A DNA stretch of 53,102 nt from assembly GCA_038199755.1 (NCBI GenBank), contig JBBPYR010000226.1, forward strand, positions 1 through 53,102, written 5' to 3'. The position numbers and the translations under genes were made by a program. Numbering within the stretch: the stretch's first letter is position 1; every line of letters begins with the position of its first letter. Below, in pieces: positions 26,252 to 34,893 of this stretch. The notes beneath the pieces are model-generated. The model did no database searches and was not told the origin of the DNA. It worked only from the letters and a program-made list of their open reading frames with translations. The stretch comes from JBBPYR01 sp038199755. Its GTDB lineage: Bacteria; Chloroflexota; Ktedonobacteria; Ktedonobacterales; Ktedonobacteraceae.

Positions 26252-27754
26252 ATGCAACAAGTTCAGCAGCGGGAAGGCTCGGAACGAATGTCATGGGCGC
26301 GTGCGATGATTTTTGCCGTTGGCTATTTTTTCATCGCCGCTATCTTGATCGGGCAGCTTCCCGGTTACATTTACTTACAAATGACCGCTGCAACCCTCGA
26401 AGGGATGGAGCGTGGGGCATTAGGGTTGGGCGTGACATGCTTAGGGCTGTTTGCTATTATTATGGTAATGATGCTCCTGTTTGACCCTAAGCCTGTGGTG
26501 TCACCAATTATCTTCCCCGGCATAGGTGGGGTGCTCTCGGTTGCTGGCATTGCTCTGATGCTGTGGGCAACGCTGACTGGCTGTACTCCACAACAGCAAA
26601 ACTGTAATCAGTACTTCCCAACGACAAATATGCATATTGCATCTGTGCTTGATGGAAAGTTCCTCTGGTTTCAGGTAAATGCGATTGACTTCGTGATGAT
26701 TGGTGTGGCCCTGCTTGGCGTAGGGCTCGCCATGATCTTTTATGGCGTGCTGGCTATGCGCGAACAAACTGATCCTGATCGCCGCGATCTGGGTACAACA
26801 CCGGCTATCCGCTGGATGATTATTGTGTCCTGTGTGCTTCTCGTCGTTTTCTTGATCTTCTATACGCTGGTTGACATCAATGGTCTAGCATATAGTTTGT
26901 TTCCAGCACGACCTTTCTTTGGACAAAAGCTTATCACTACGGCAGCCGCTAGTATGCTTGGTCTGGCATTAATTCTGGCTTTCGGCGCGTTGGCTCTGCG
27001 GTTGCATTATCTGATGCGCCCAGTGCGTAAGCGCACCATGCCTGGGCTGTATGCTATTGGTGCATTAGGACTGGCTCAATTGGGAGCTATTCTTATTCTT
27101 ACGTGGCTGTTGGCCTATCCATTGGTAGCTTGGATACATTCCTGGACCTTTATCGGTTTGGGCAACTATCTCACGATATGCGCCTTGAAGACATCTGTCC
27201 CAGCTAGTTGTGCGTTTTCACCGCAAGCGGGCTATCTCGCCGATGCCATCGTTTCCACGAACTTCTTCGCTATGTTGATGGCGGCGATCTGGGCATGGAA
27301 GTCAAACCGTAACTTGGTTGTCATAGGCAGCATTGTGATCACGACAACCATCGCGGTAGCAACGCTCCTTATCCATACTGCGTCAGATGAGTTGCTGGTG
27401 GGTCTCTTGCTCACCGGTGGCATGTTGATACTGGCTGCGATCTGGACGAGTGTATCACGCCGTGAGTTTGCGGTGGTGGGAGAAAAAAATCTTGGCTGTC
27501 TTGGTATGTGGCTGGTGGTTGGAACCTGCCTGTTCATTTATCTTGCAGCCTTTGCCTTCTTCTCAATTCCCATTTTCACCAATGAGACTGAGCCAAATAT
27601 TCCGTTTGTGCCAGGTCTGGTGATTGGTCCACATGTGGGCCCACATGACCAGCCGATTATCACGGCGAGTGATGCGATTGCCGTTCTGTTCATTCTGGGT
27701 ATCTTGGCGGCAATACAGTTCTACTTCCTCGTGCGTAATCGCTATCGGGTGTAG
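26252..27754 (+). CDS. Polytopic membrane protein of unknown function in the bc operon
   Basis: I do not recognise the family. The 500-residue protein has about 12 hydrophobic segments. A central pair of segments with LRLHYLMRPVRKRTMPG splits it into two halves, and a loop GCTPQQQNCNQYFPTTN faces one side. No haem pair, CxxC or transporter motif is clear. The penultimate loop NIPFVPGLVIGPHVGPHDQP is His/Pro-rich and could bind metal. It follows the cupredoxin gene by 106 nt, before a strong terminator, so it may be an extra subunit, a terminal-oxidase-like partner or an assembly factor. The ATG at 26252 is behind GGAAGG. Confidence 0.75.
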   Translation: MQQVQQREGSERMSWARAMIFAVGYFFIAAILIGQLPGYIYLQMTAATLEGMERGALGLGVTCLGLFAIIMVMMLLFDPKPVVSPIIFPGIGGVLSVAGIALMLWATLTGCTPQQQNCNQYFPTTNMHIASVLDGKFLWFQVNAIDFVMIGVALLGVGLAMIFYGVLAMREQTDPDRRDLGTTPAIRWMIIVSCVLLVVFLIFYTLVDINGLAYSLFPARPFFGQKLITTAAASMLGLALILAFGALALRLHYLMRPVRKRTMPGLYAIGALGLAQLGAILILTWLLAYPLVAWIHSWTFIGLGNYLTICALKTSVPASCAFSPQAGYLADAIVSTNFFAMLMAAIWAWKSNRNLVVIGSIVITTTIAVATLLIHTASDELLVGLLLTGGMLILAAIWTSVSRREFAVVGEKNLGCLGMWLVVGTCLFIYLAAFAFFSIPIFTNETEPNIPFVPGLVIGPHVGPHDQPIITASDAIAVLFILGILAAIQFYFLVRNRYRV

Positions 27755-27780
27755 GTTGTTGAGAGATAGAAGAGCTTAGA

Positions 27781-27846
27781 CAAGAAGAGAAAGCGTGTCG
27801 TTCAGGTGCAAATGCTGAACGACACGCTTTCTCTTCTTGTTTGGTT
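27781..27846 (+). terminator. Terminator of the bc operon
   Basis: A perfect 25-bp stem (27781-27805 with 27815-27839), a 9-nt loop and a T/G-rich tail follow the last bc-operon gene by 26 nt. The glgA promoter lies immediately behind it. Confidence 0.9.
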
Positions 27847-27852
27847 GTTTTG

Positions 27853-27861
27853 TGTTATAAT
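27853..27861 (+). promoter_or_regulatory. Extended -10 promoter of glgA
   Basis: TGTTATAAT with TATAAT at 27856-27861, 34 nt before the start at 27895. This is the same nonamer as in the bc promoter. Confidence 0.6.
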
Positions 27862-27894
27862 GGGCTACATGTTAAGAGTGGAAGGGAACAAGCA

Positions 27895-29364
27895 ATGCAG
27901 AACGAACAACCTCTGAAAGTTCTCATCCTTGCCGCAGAAATTGTGCCATTTGTGAAGGTCGGTGGCCTTGCCGATGTCGTGGGAGCACTTCCTAAAGCGT
28001 TACAATCCCTGGGGCATGATGTACGTCTCGTCATGCCACGTTATAGACAGGTTGACCTCGAACGCTTTCAGGTGAAGACGATAGCCGAAGCTCTGATAGT
28101 CAAAATGGGCAAATTTCAAATGCAGGTGAAGGTATATCAGGGGACTATTGGTGATGGCATTCCTGTGTATATGATTGATGCGCCACGTTTCTTTGATCGC
28201 GAGAATATCTATGGCTATACCGACGACGGTGAGCGTTTTATTTTGTTCTGTCGTGCCGCGCTAGACGCGATGCGTATATTGGAGTGGACACCCGATATTC
28301 TGCACTGCAACGATTGGCATACAGGTATTGTACCCAACTGGATGCATACGGTCTACCATGATGATGATTTCTATAGTAACTCGGCAACCGTCTATACTAT
28401 TCATAATCTTGCCTATCAGGGCATCTTCGGATATCGCATTTTAGAGGTAGCAGGTGTCGCGGCTCAGGGCTTTCTCTATCCGCAGATTGCGGAACTGGCA
28501 AACGTCGTGGACATTATGGGGCGTGGCATCTTGTTCGCTGACGCAATTACGACGGTGAGCGAGCGTTATGCTCAGGAAATCTTGACACCCAATTTTGGCG
28601 AGCGGCTCGATCATATGTTACGGGCGCGGCGAGATCGTCTTTTTGGCATACTTAATGGCATTGACTATGATGAGATGAATCCAGTTACTGACAGCTATAT
28701 TCACACGCATTTTGATGCTGATACGCTTGAGAAGCGGGCCGAGAATAAAGCATCCTTGCAAGAGCATGCCCATTTACCAGTTCGACCAGAGGTTCCTCTC
28801 TTAGCGATGGTGTCGCGCTTGGCGGATCAGAAGGGTTTTGACCTCCTCTCACAAATTACGCAACCTCTTTTGGCACAGGGCATCCAACTTGTCGTGTTGG
28901 GTATTGGCGATCAACACTATCATGAGATGTTTCAAAGCCTGGCGGCTCGCTATCCTGAGCAGGTGGCGATCTTTTTGACGTTCAATACGGAACTCTCGCA
29001 ACGAATTTACGCGGGCAGCGATATGTTTCTTATGCCCTCGCGCTTCGAGCCGTGTGGCATTAGTCAGCTGATCGCGATGCGTTATGGTAGTGTGCCTATT
29101 GTGCGTAGCGTGGGTGGACTGGCTGATACGGTGCAGGAGTATGATCCACGCACTGGCGAAGGCAATGGTTTTGCTTTTGTGAACTATGATCCCTGGGAAC
29201 TTTTCGCGGCTATTGTCCGCTCATTAGAGCTTTTTCGCTTCAAGGATATTTGGCAAAAACTTCAGCAACGGGGTATGGCCGCCGATCACTCCTGGCACAT
29301 CTCGGCAAAACGTTATGTAGAGGTGTATCGTAACGCCCTTCAATTTCATAGGAGTGGCAAATAA
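27895..29364 (+). CDS. glgA: Glycogen synthase (ADP-glucose, GT5)
   Basis: The 489-residue GT-B glycosyltransferase elongates alpha-1,4-glucan from ADP-glucose in the cytoplasm. The N-terminal nucleotide loop is KVGGLADVVGALPKAL (the usual KTGGL with Val). HCNDWHTGIVPNW binds the acceptor, TIHNLAYQG is conserved, and the C-terminal domain has SRFEPCGISQL with the catalytic Glu and a second VGGLADTV. The start at 27895 follows GGAAGGGA. A sigma-like gene starts 2 nt after its stop, so the unit mixes storage metabolism with regulation. Confidence 0.95.
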   Translation: MQNEQPLKVLILAAEIVPFVKVGGLADVVGALPKALQSLGHDVRLVMPRYRQVDLERFQVKTIAEALIVKMGKFQMQVKVYQGTIGDGIPVYMIDAPRFFDRENIYGYTDDGERFILFCRAALDAMRILEWTPDILHCNDWHTGIVPNWMHTVYHDDDFYSNSATVYTIHNLAYQGIFGYRILEVAGVAAQGFLYPQIAELANVVDIMGRGILFADAITTVSERYAQEILTPNFGERLDHMLRARRDRLFGILNGIDYDEMNPVTDSYIHTHFDADTLEKRAENKASLQEHAHLPVRPEVPLLAMVSRLADQKGFDLLSQITQPLLAQGIQLVVLGIGDQHYHEMFQSLAARYPEQVAIFLTFNTELSQRIYAGSDMFLMPSRFEPCGISQLIAMRYGSVPIVRSVGGLADTVQEYDPRTGEGNGFAFVNYDPWELFAAIVRSLELFRFKDIWQKLQQRGMAADHSWHISAKRYVEVYRNALQFHRSGK

Positions 29365-29366
29365 CC

Positions 29367-30134
29367 TTGAATGAGTATGGCAGTCAGATGTATAGCTATT
29401 CTCTGCCTGATTATGACTCCAGCGCATTCTGGGAAGTGATAGAGAGAAGCGAAACATCATTAGAAACGCTGGTGAAGTGGTTTCGTATTGCCTGTCTTTA
29501 CGAGGATGAGCGTGGCAGCGATCGGCTATTGACGGTGATTGTGCTACGTACTCAAGCAAACAATGAAGCCTGGGCACGTGCTATCTTGCGAACCTTGGCA
29601 GTGGCGGAGGATGTGCGCGTTGCCCTTGTTAGTGATTTGTGTGCCGACCTCTATGAGTGCCTCTTGCGTGCGCTACGCGATCAGAAGAAGCACTACTGGG
29701 AAGAACATTTTTGGCATTGTCTGCGCTTTGAGCGTCAACATGTCTATAAAGCATTTATGATGCGTGAGGGATATTGGCACATGCCGCAGGTGAAGCAGAG
29801 CACACGGGTACCTCGTCGCTTGCTCATGCGCATAGATGAGCCGCTGGAGACCCATGAGCAAATGCTCACTACGCTTGATATTGAAGATGAGCAGGCTCAA
29901 AACGCGCTTTTGGCAATGGAGCAGCAGGATATGCTGCTACTCGTAGAACATTTACCTCCGAAGCTGAAAGGCGTGCTGCTATTGCTGTTTTGGGAAGGGC
30001 TGACTGAAAAAGAGGTAGCGCAGTTGTTAAAGATTACCGACCGCACCGTGAGAAACCGTAAAAGGGAAGCGTTCACACTGCTACGGCAGGCATTAGTCAA
30101 CGAGGGAGTAACGGCTCATGGCACAACAGCGTGA
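29367..30134 (+). CDS. Sigma-70-like factor (region 4 helix-turn-helix)
   Basis: The 255-residue protein is compatible with an atypical ECF-like sigma factor. The C-terminal 55 residues hold region 4: LPPKLKGVLLLLFWEGLTEKEVAQLLKITDRTVRNRKREAFTLL-type sequence (cited here in part), a clear helix-turn-helix. Residues ~30-170 are helical and could be a diverged region 2, but no RpoD-type -10 motif is obvious. The start is TTG at 29367 with GGAG 12 nt upstream, and an ATG at 29388 is possible. It is coupled to glgA by a 2-nt gap and overlaps the next gene by 17 nt, so a sigma/partner pair is likely. Confidence 0.72.
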   Translation: MNEYGSQMYSYSLPDYDSSAFWEVIERSETSLETLVKWFRIACLYEDERGSDRLLTVIVLRTQANNEAWARAILRTLAVAEDVRVALVSDLCADLYECLLRALRDQKKHYWEEHFWHCLRFERQHVYKAFMMREGYWHMPQVKQSTRVPRRLLMRIDEPLETHEQMLTTLDIEDEQAQNALLAMEQQDMLLLVEHLPPKLKGVLLLLFWEGLTEKEVAQLLKITDRTVRNRKREAFTLLRQALVNEGVTAHGTTA

Positions 30135-30804
30135 GAAGTATGATGAAGAGTTGATACGCATTACAAGGCTCTATGTCGAGGAGGTAGAAGCTGGTCATCA
30201 TCCACGCCTGAGCGATTATGTGCAGCATTATCCTCATTATGCTGAGGCCATCGTTGATTTTGTGGCGTATTATCATACGTTTGAAACACAACTGACTACT
30301 ATTGAAGTTGAGGAAGAGGGGGGAGAGCGTATGCAACTCTCTCCAAGTACGCAAGGCGCGTTGCAAATTGCGCGAAAGCGCGTCTCTAGCGATGCTCAAC
30401 GGCCATCCTCTCCAGTTATAACAACATTGTTTGTGTCTGATAAAGACCAACAAGTGCTGCTTGAACAATTGGCTCATCAGCTTGATCTGAGTAAAGATGT
30501 GGTCATGTTGCTTGCGCAACGCCGTCTGCAAGCCGGGAGTATTCCGCTGACCTTGCAAAGGCAACTTGCACTCTGGCTGCAACAGCCGATAAGTAGTGTT
30601 CAATCTTTCTTTCGTATAGCCAATAATGAAGACCGTACGCAGCACAACGAGCCAGGTTTACGGGTTGCTGAGAAGCAGTTGAGCTATGCCAACATAGCAC
30701 AGCAGAGTTTTCTGCAAGCATTGGAAGAGAGTAATGAAGCAACAGAGGAGCAGAAGGCTTTCTGGCGTGCATGCGTGGCGCGGGAACAGCAGGAAGCTGA
30801 GTGA
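30118..30804 (+). CDS. Uncharacterised partner protein of the sigma-like factor
   Basis: I do not recognise a named family. The 228-residue protein opens with a helical motif YDEELIRITRLYVEEVEAG, then HPRLSDYVQHYPHYAEAI. This resembles the short EELxxxYxxELExG...YL..YPxxA module found at the N-terminus of many planctomycete-type kinases and sigma-associated proteins. The rest is helical, hydrophilic and Gln-rich, without membrane segments. The 17-nt overlap with the sigma-like gene suggests coupled translation and an anti-sigma or co-regulator role. That role is an inference only. Confidence 0.6.
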   Translation: MAQQREKYDEELIRITRLYVEEVEAGHHPRLSDYVQHYPHYAEAIVDFVAYYHTFETQLTTIEVEEEGGERMQLSPSTQGALQIARKRVSSDAQRPSSPVITTLFVSDKDQQVLLEQLAHQLDLSKDVVMLLAQRRLQAGSIPLTLQRQLALWLQQPISSVQSFFRIANNEDRTQHNEPGLRVAEKQLSYANIAQQSFLQALEESNEATEEQKAFWRACVAREQQEAE

Positions 30805-30870
30805 GTGTATTGAGTGTATGAGGTATGTTGTAGAGGTGATACGGGCGATAGAGTAGGAAGAGATAGGGGA

Positions 30871-30928
30871 GGATGCTGGCGGGAGAACAGCCCCAAATTG
30901 GGGAGAAGGACTGCGCCCGACAGCATCC
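30871..30928 (+). ncRNA. Folded leader element upstream of larC
   Basis: Outer arms GGATGCTGGCGGG (30871-30883) and CCCGACAGCATCC (30916-30928) pair in 12 of 13 positions. Inside, CAG/CTG encloses a CCCC-AAATT-GGGG hairpin and a purine bulge AGAAGGA. It lies 52 nt before the larC ATG. It looks like a structured RNA, but I cannot match it to a named riboswitch class. Confidence 0.45.
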
Positions 30929-30979
30929 ATATGGGGGACATCTAATTGGAATAAACGATATGAATGAGGTTCTTGGGAT

Positions 30980-32194
30980 ATGTCAGCGATTGCCTATCTT
31001 GATTGTCACTCTGGTATTAGTGGCGATATGTTTCTCGGTGCCTTGCTTGATGCTGGGCTTTCTTTTGATGCGCTCAAGCAGGGACTGGCTACTCTGCCGG
31101 TAAGTGATTATCAACTGACGTTTGCGCCTTTTACTGATAAGGGTATTCGGGGGGCGCACTTTGATGTGCAGCTTGCTGATCGGGAGCAACCAACACGCCA
31201 TCTTTCAGATATTGTCGCGATCTTAGATGCGGCGAATTTACCCCCACGAGCACGAGAAACTGCGCTGGCTATCTTTCGCTGTCTGGCAGAGGCGGAGGCC
31301 ACAGTGCATGGCACGAGTGTCGAAGAGGTACACTTTCATGAAGTGGGGGCGGTAGATGCGATTGTCGACATTACAGGTGCGGCACTTGGTCTTGAAATGC
31401 TGGGTATCACACAGTTGTACGCTTCAGCTCTACCTTTGACGAGTGGGAGTGTGAAGACCGCTCACGGTTTATTGCCTGTGCCTGCTCCGGCCACACTGGA
31501 AATTTTACGCAAGGTGCAGGCACCGTGGCGACCAGCAGCGGCGGAGGGGGAATTGGTGACGCCGACGGGGGCCGCGATTCTGGCTACCTTGGCACGCTTT
31601 GAGTTGCCTGCGATGACGATTGAGCGTGTCGGTTATGGTTTCGGGCGTAAACAGTTGCCCTGGCCCAATTGCTTGCGGCTCTGTCTGGGCACTGCCTATG
31701 CGGTTGCAGCACGTTCTGCTGAAGAGCTGGAGAGCGATTGGGTGAGTGTGATCGAGACAAATATTGACAATATGAGTGGTGAACTACTGGGCGGTTTAAT
31801 GGAGCGGCTGCTTGTCGTGGGTGCTTTGGATGTGAGCTATACGGCTTTGCAGATGAAGAAGAATCGTCCCGCCACGCTCGTTTCAATTATTTGCCGCCCC
31901 ACGGATGAAGAGAGGTTGTCGCAGGTGTTATTACAAGAGACGAGCACGCTAGGGGTCCGTATCCAACATATGCAGCGACTCAAGGCGCGGCGTGAGCAGC
32001 AATTGCTGTCAACTCCACTAGGGGAGATGCTGGTGAAGGTGAAACGCTTGGGGACGCGCATCATCAGTGCATCACCGGAGTATGAGGAGTGCCAACGGAT
32101 TGCGCGTGAGCGTAATCTTCCTTTAGCTGAGGTGTACGATGTTGCATTACATACCATACAAGAGACTATAATAGGAAAAAATAACGCCCAATAG
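30980..32194 (+). CDS. larC: LarC-type nickel insertion protein
   Basis: The 404-residue protein matches LarC, which inserts nickel into the pincer pyridinium cofactor of lactate racemase and related enzymes, using CTP. Recognised blocks are AYLDCHSGISGDMFLGALLD at the start, VHFHEVGAVDAIVDI near 113-127 (His-rich metal motif), TPTGAAILATL near 190, and ETNIDNMSGELLG near 255. It is one continuous frame, unlike Lactobacillus plantarum where larC is split by a frameshift. No larA, larB or larE is nearby. No good ribosome-binding site is visible before the ATG. Confidence 0.9.
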   Translation: MSAIAYLDCHSGISGDMFLGALLDAGLSFDALKQGLATLPVSDYQLTFAPFTDKGIRGAHFDVQLADREQPTRHLSDIVAILDAANLPPRARETALAIFRCLAEAEATVHGTSVEEVHFHEVGAVDAIVDITGAALGLEMLGITQLYASALPLTSGSVKTAHGLLPVPAPATLEILRKVQAPWRPAAAEGELVTPTGAAILATLARFELPAMTIERVGYGFGRKQLPWPNCLRLCLGTAYAVAARSAEELESDWVSVIETNIDNMSGELLGGLMERLLVVGALDVSYTALQMKKNRPATLVSIICRPTDEERLSQVLLQETSTLGVRIQHMQRLKARREQQLLSTPLGEMLVKVKRLGTRIISASPEYEECQRIARERNLPLAEVYDVALHTIQETIIGKNNAQ

Positions 32195-32205
32195 GGATGT
32201 TCTTT

Positions 32206-32838
32206 ATGAGCATCCAGTTGCTACGGCACGCAATGGCAGAAGAAGCGAGCCTGTTCTGGAAAGAAACGACCATGGAATTTAAAGATTGGCGTAAAGAGCA
32301 CAATTCAGACGAGAAAACAAGCGAACAAGAGGAAATGCGCAAGAAGCCTAGTAAATATCAGGGGAAACGCTACGCAGACATCATTGATGAGCAGATTCGT
32401 GAAGCAGAGGCGCGGGGAGCGTTCGATAACCTTGAGGGCTTTGGCAAGCCGCTGCGCTTAGAGCAAAACGTCTTTGCGGGTGACCGCTCGATGGGTTATA
32501 ACCTGCTAAAAAGTAACGGCTACGCCCCCACTGAGGTGGAACTCGTGAAAGAAATACGTTCAGAGCGCGAACGGGCCGAGGTGAAATTGGCGCGTTTATT
32601 GCATCGCAGCAAGACGTTACGCACGCGCCGCATACCACCGTTTGTGAGCGAGAAACGCGCCTTCAATGTTGCGGTAGATAATGCGGCTCTTGAATATGAA
32701 CAAACATTGCGCGAGATCAATAGGAAAATTCTGACGCTGAACTTGATCGCGCCCTCGACTATGCATCAGACGGCTTTACCTGTGGAAGAATTGGTGCAAG
32801 CCTTTCGCCTGACCTGCCCACTCTTCCAAGGTGTTTGA
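32206..32838 (+). CDS. DUF1992 (DnaJC28-like conserved domain) protein
   Basis: The 210-residue protein contains the DUF1992 domain at residues ~60-135. YADIIDEQIREAEARGAFDNLEGFGKPL is its signature. The domain is shared with DnaJ homologue C28 but there is no J domain here. The flanks are highly charged and helical. Function is unknown, with links to folding or membrane trafficking in other organisms. ATG 32206 is chosen with AGGG 9 nt before it, only 11 nt after the larC stop. ATG 32272 is an alternative. Confidence 0.85.
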   Translation: MSIQLLRHAMAEEASLFWKETTMEFKDWRKEHNSDEKTSEQEEMRKKPSKYQGKRYADIIDEQIREAEARGAFDNLEGFGKPLRLEQNVFAGDRSMGYNLLKSNGYAPTEVELVKEIRSERERAEVKLARLLHRSKTLRTRRIPPFVSEKRAFNVAVDNAALEYEQTLREINRKILTLNLIAPSTMHQTALPVEELVQAFRLTCPLFQGV

Positions 32839-32842
32839 TGCT

Positions 32843-33826
32843 CTATTGTTGTTGTTGCGGCTGCTGTTGTTGATATTGTCCTTGATCAGGATCAAAACTT
32901 TCCATGTGAGTCGGTACTTTCCATTCAGCCTCTAATGTATCCTCGACAATGGAAAGCGGGGCGTCTGTGCGTGCGACCTTCACCGATACCGCTAATTCAC
33001 TTTTGGCATTTCCTCTAAAAACGCCACGGGTGGGAGGCACATCGGCATAGTCGCGTCCCACGGCAACACGAATGTGCCGTTCGCCTGCAAGCATGTTGTT
33101 GGTTGGGTCGAAACCTACCCAGCCTAGTTCTGGCAGTAGGGCCTCAACCCAGGCATGGGTGGCACCATCCGTCGAACGCTCATTATCGTCTTCCTGATGA
33201 TACAGGTAGCCGCTGACGTAGCGACAGGGGATGCCTAACTCACGCACGAGCGTCGTCATAATATGCGTGAAATCTTGGCAAACACCGCGTCGTGAGAGCA
33301 GCGCGTCGTCAATTGGTGAATCGACGCTGGTATTTTGCTTTGAATAGTCGAATGTATCGTAGATGCCTGTCGTGAGGTCCCTTAAAACGGTCAAGGGATC
33401 GTCTCGCCGCTCGACATGAAGCTCCTTAGCAAGCACTTCTAACAGGGCTGTAGGGTGTGCGAAATGGCTGGGCATGAGCATTTCCCAGTGTGCATCGTCA
33501 GCGGTCATTATGTCCAACTCCGCCCAGGCTTGAGGCGAAAGGCGATCGGGAAGGAGTGGTAGCATATTCAATTCTACCAGTGCCTCGGCGTTGATGGTGA
33601 GATGGGTGTGGCGGTTTGGCACATCAAAATGATGGACTCTGTTGCCGAGTTCGCCCCGATAGGTAGAGATATGGGCTTTGGGGCTGGTATATAGCCGAAA
33701 ATCAAGGCAGCGTTGTGGCCCCTCATTGCGTGGTTGTATTCGTACCTCCATGATGCTTTCGCTAATTGGCTTGCTATAGCGAAATTTGGTGACATGATGG
33801 ATGGTGTAATAGGCTCTATTCTCCAT
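32843..33826 (-). CDS. Transglutaminase-like cysteine protease family protein
   Basis: The 327-residue protein has a beta-rich N-terminal domain (Bact_transglu_N, ~1-150) and a transglutaminase core with the triad Cys in RRGVCQDFTH, His in GATHAWVE and Asp in GFDPTNN. The C-terminus is a Gln-rich tail ending QQQQPQQQQ. It is last in a same-strand operon with the alpha-E and ATP-grasp genes. In that conserved trio it is thought to process or cross-link a peptide made by the ATP-grasp. AAAAGGA and the ATG lie in a 30-bp tandem duplication. Confidence 0.9.
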   Translation of the reverse strand: MENRAYYTIHHVTKFRYSKPISESIMEVRIQPRNEGPQRCLDFRLYTSPKAHISTYRGELGNRVHHFDVPNRHTHLTINAEALVELNMLPLLPDRLSPQAWAELDIMTADDAHWEMLMPSHFAHPTALLEVLAKELHVERRDDPLTVLRDLTTGIYDTFDYSKQNTSVDSPIDDALLSRRGVCQDFTHIMTTLVRELGIPCRYVSGYLYHQEDDNERSTDGATHAWVEALLPELGWVGFDPTNNMLAGERHIRVAVGRDYADVPPTRGVFRGNAKSELAVSVKVARTDAPLSIVEDTLEAEWKVPTHMESFDPDQGQYQQQQPQQQQ

Positions 33827-33877
33827 ACAAAATTCCTTTTAGGCTGTATTCTCCAGGCTTTCGCCCTTTTAGGCTGT
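33817..33877. repeat. 30-bp tandem duplication over the transglutaminase start
   Basis: TATTCTCCA recurs at 33817-33825 and 33847-33855, and CCTTTTAGGCTGT at 33835-33847 and 33865-33877, both with a 30-bp period. On the minus strand each unit carries AAAAGG followed by TGGAGAATA. Only the downstream unit has the ATG. The upstream unit also contains the alpha-E stop codon. Confidence 0.75.
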
Positions 33878-34837
33878 GATTGCTACATCTATCGGGTAGG
33901 AGATGTATACTTGGTAGATGGCATTATGGATTTGAGCACACTGTTTTTGGATGTTTTCCAGGTAGTGGTGCGGATCATCGCTCATAATCTCGTCAATTTG
34001 GTCATATTCGAGTGAGGCACGTAAGCGTCCTGCTAAGCGTTCGGTTCGTCCTGCGTTTCGGGTATGGGTTGCGCGTGTGATGGCTTGCAATGCGCTTTGG
34101 GCCATGTTTGCGGCGAAGCGTACCGAACGTGGGGTATCAGCGTTGAGCAGAAGAAATTCCGCAATACTGTTGGGCTGGATATTAGCAGTGTACACTTTGC
34201 AATAGGCTTCAAAGGCTGCACAGTATTTCAAAAGGCCGACCCAGCTCAGGTAATCTAAAGGGGCATGGCTATCACTGTTTTGCTCTTCAAGAAATGCGGT
34301 AAAGTGAACGTCAAGCAAGGTGGCGGTGGCGGTGGCGCGCTCAAGGAAACGGGCAACGCGAATAAAATGCCAACCTTCGCCATGTGTCATGGTTGCATCA
34401 GTAATACCTTGAAAGAGGTGGATGCTTTCTAGGGTTTCGGCGAAAAATGCATGAGGTTCAGCATACCATATCTCTTCCATACTGGAGCGTTTCATATGAA
34501 GGTATAAGCGGTTGATCTGTTCCCACATTTCAGAACTGATTTGTTCGCGTACTTGGCGTGCATTCTCGCGGGCACCGTTGATACAGGACACGATAGAGGA
34601 GTCGTGTGTCGTATCAAAGGTGAGGACTTGTGTGATGGCATATGCGTCACCCGCGTCCTCTTCGGCAAGAGGGGGAATTCGTAAGCTTGTGATCAGGCGT
34701 TCCCAGCCCAATGTGGCGTCTTCTGGTGTTTGTTCAAGGACTTTGTTCAGGTTGACATCAATCAAGCGAGCCGTGTGTTCAGCTCGTTCGAGATAGCGAC
34801 TCATCCAATATAAGCTATCTGCTACTCGTGAAAGCAT
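33869..34837 (-). CDS. Alpha-E domain protein
   Basis: The 322-residue, all-helical alpha-E domain protein has the signature SRVADSLYWMSRYLERAEHTARLIDVN at its very start and EQINRLYLHMKRSS and CTHGEGWHF-like (here MTHGEGWHFIRVARFLERA) segments later. Alpha-E proteins always sit with circularly permuted ATP-grasp and transglutaminase genes. Their biochemical job is not established. GGGAGAGGAA precedes the start. It lies between the other two genes of the trio, all on the minus strand. Confidence 0.92.
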   Translation of the reverse strand: MLSRVADSLYWMSRYLERAEHTARLIDVNLNKVLEQTPEDATLGWERLITSLRIPPLAEEDAGDAYAITQVLTFDTTHDSSIVSCINGARENARQVREQISSEMWEQINRLYLHMKRSSMEEIWYAEPHAFFAETLESIHLFQGITDATMTHGEGWHFIRVARFLERATATATLLDVHFTAFLEEQNSDSHAPLDYLSWVGLLKYCAAFEAYCKVYTANIQPNSIAEFLLLNADTPRSVRFAANMAQSALQAITRATHTRNAGRTERLAGRLRASLEYDQIDEIMSDDPHHYLENIQKQCAQIHNAIYQVYISYPIDVAITA

Positions 34838-34893
34838 TGCCGTTCCTCTCCCTTTCTATCACGTTCACGTGTTCGTTGTTTTGATATGTGTAG

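Noticed and set aside
30841..30960. NiCo or TPP riboswitch before larC
   Set aside because: The conserved core sequences of those classes are absent. It is listed only as an unassigned fold.
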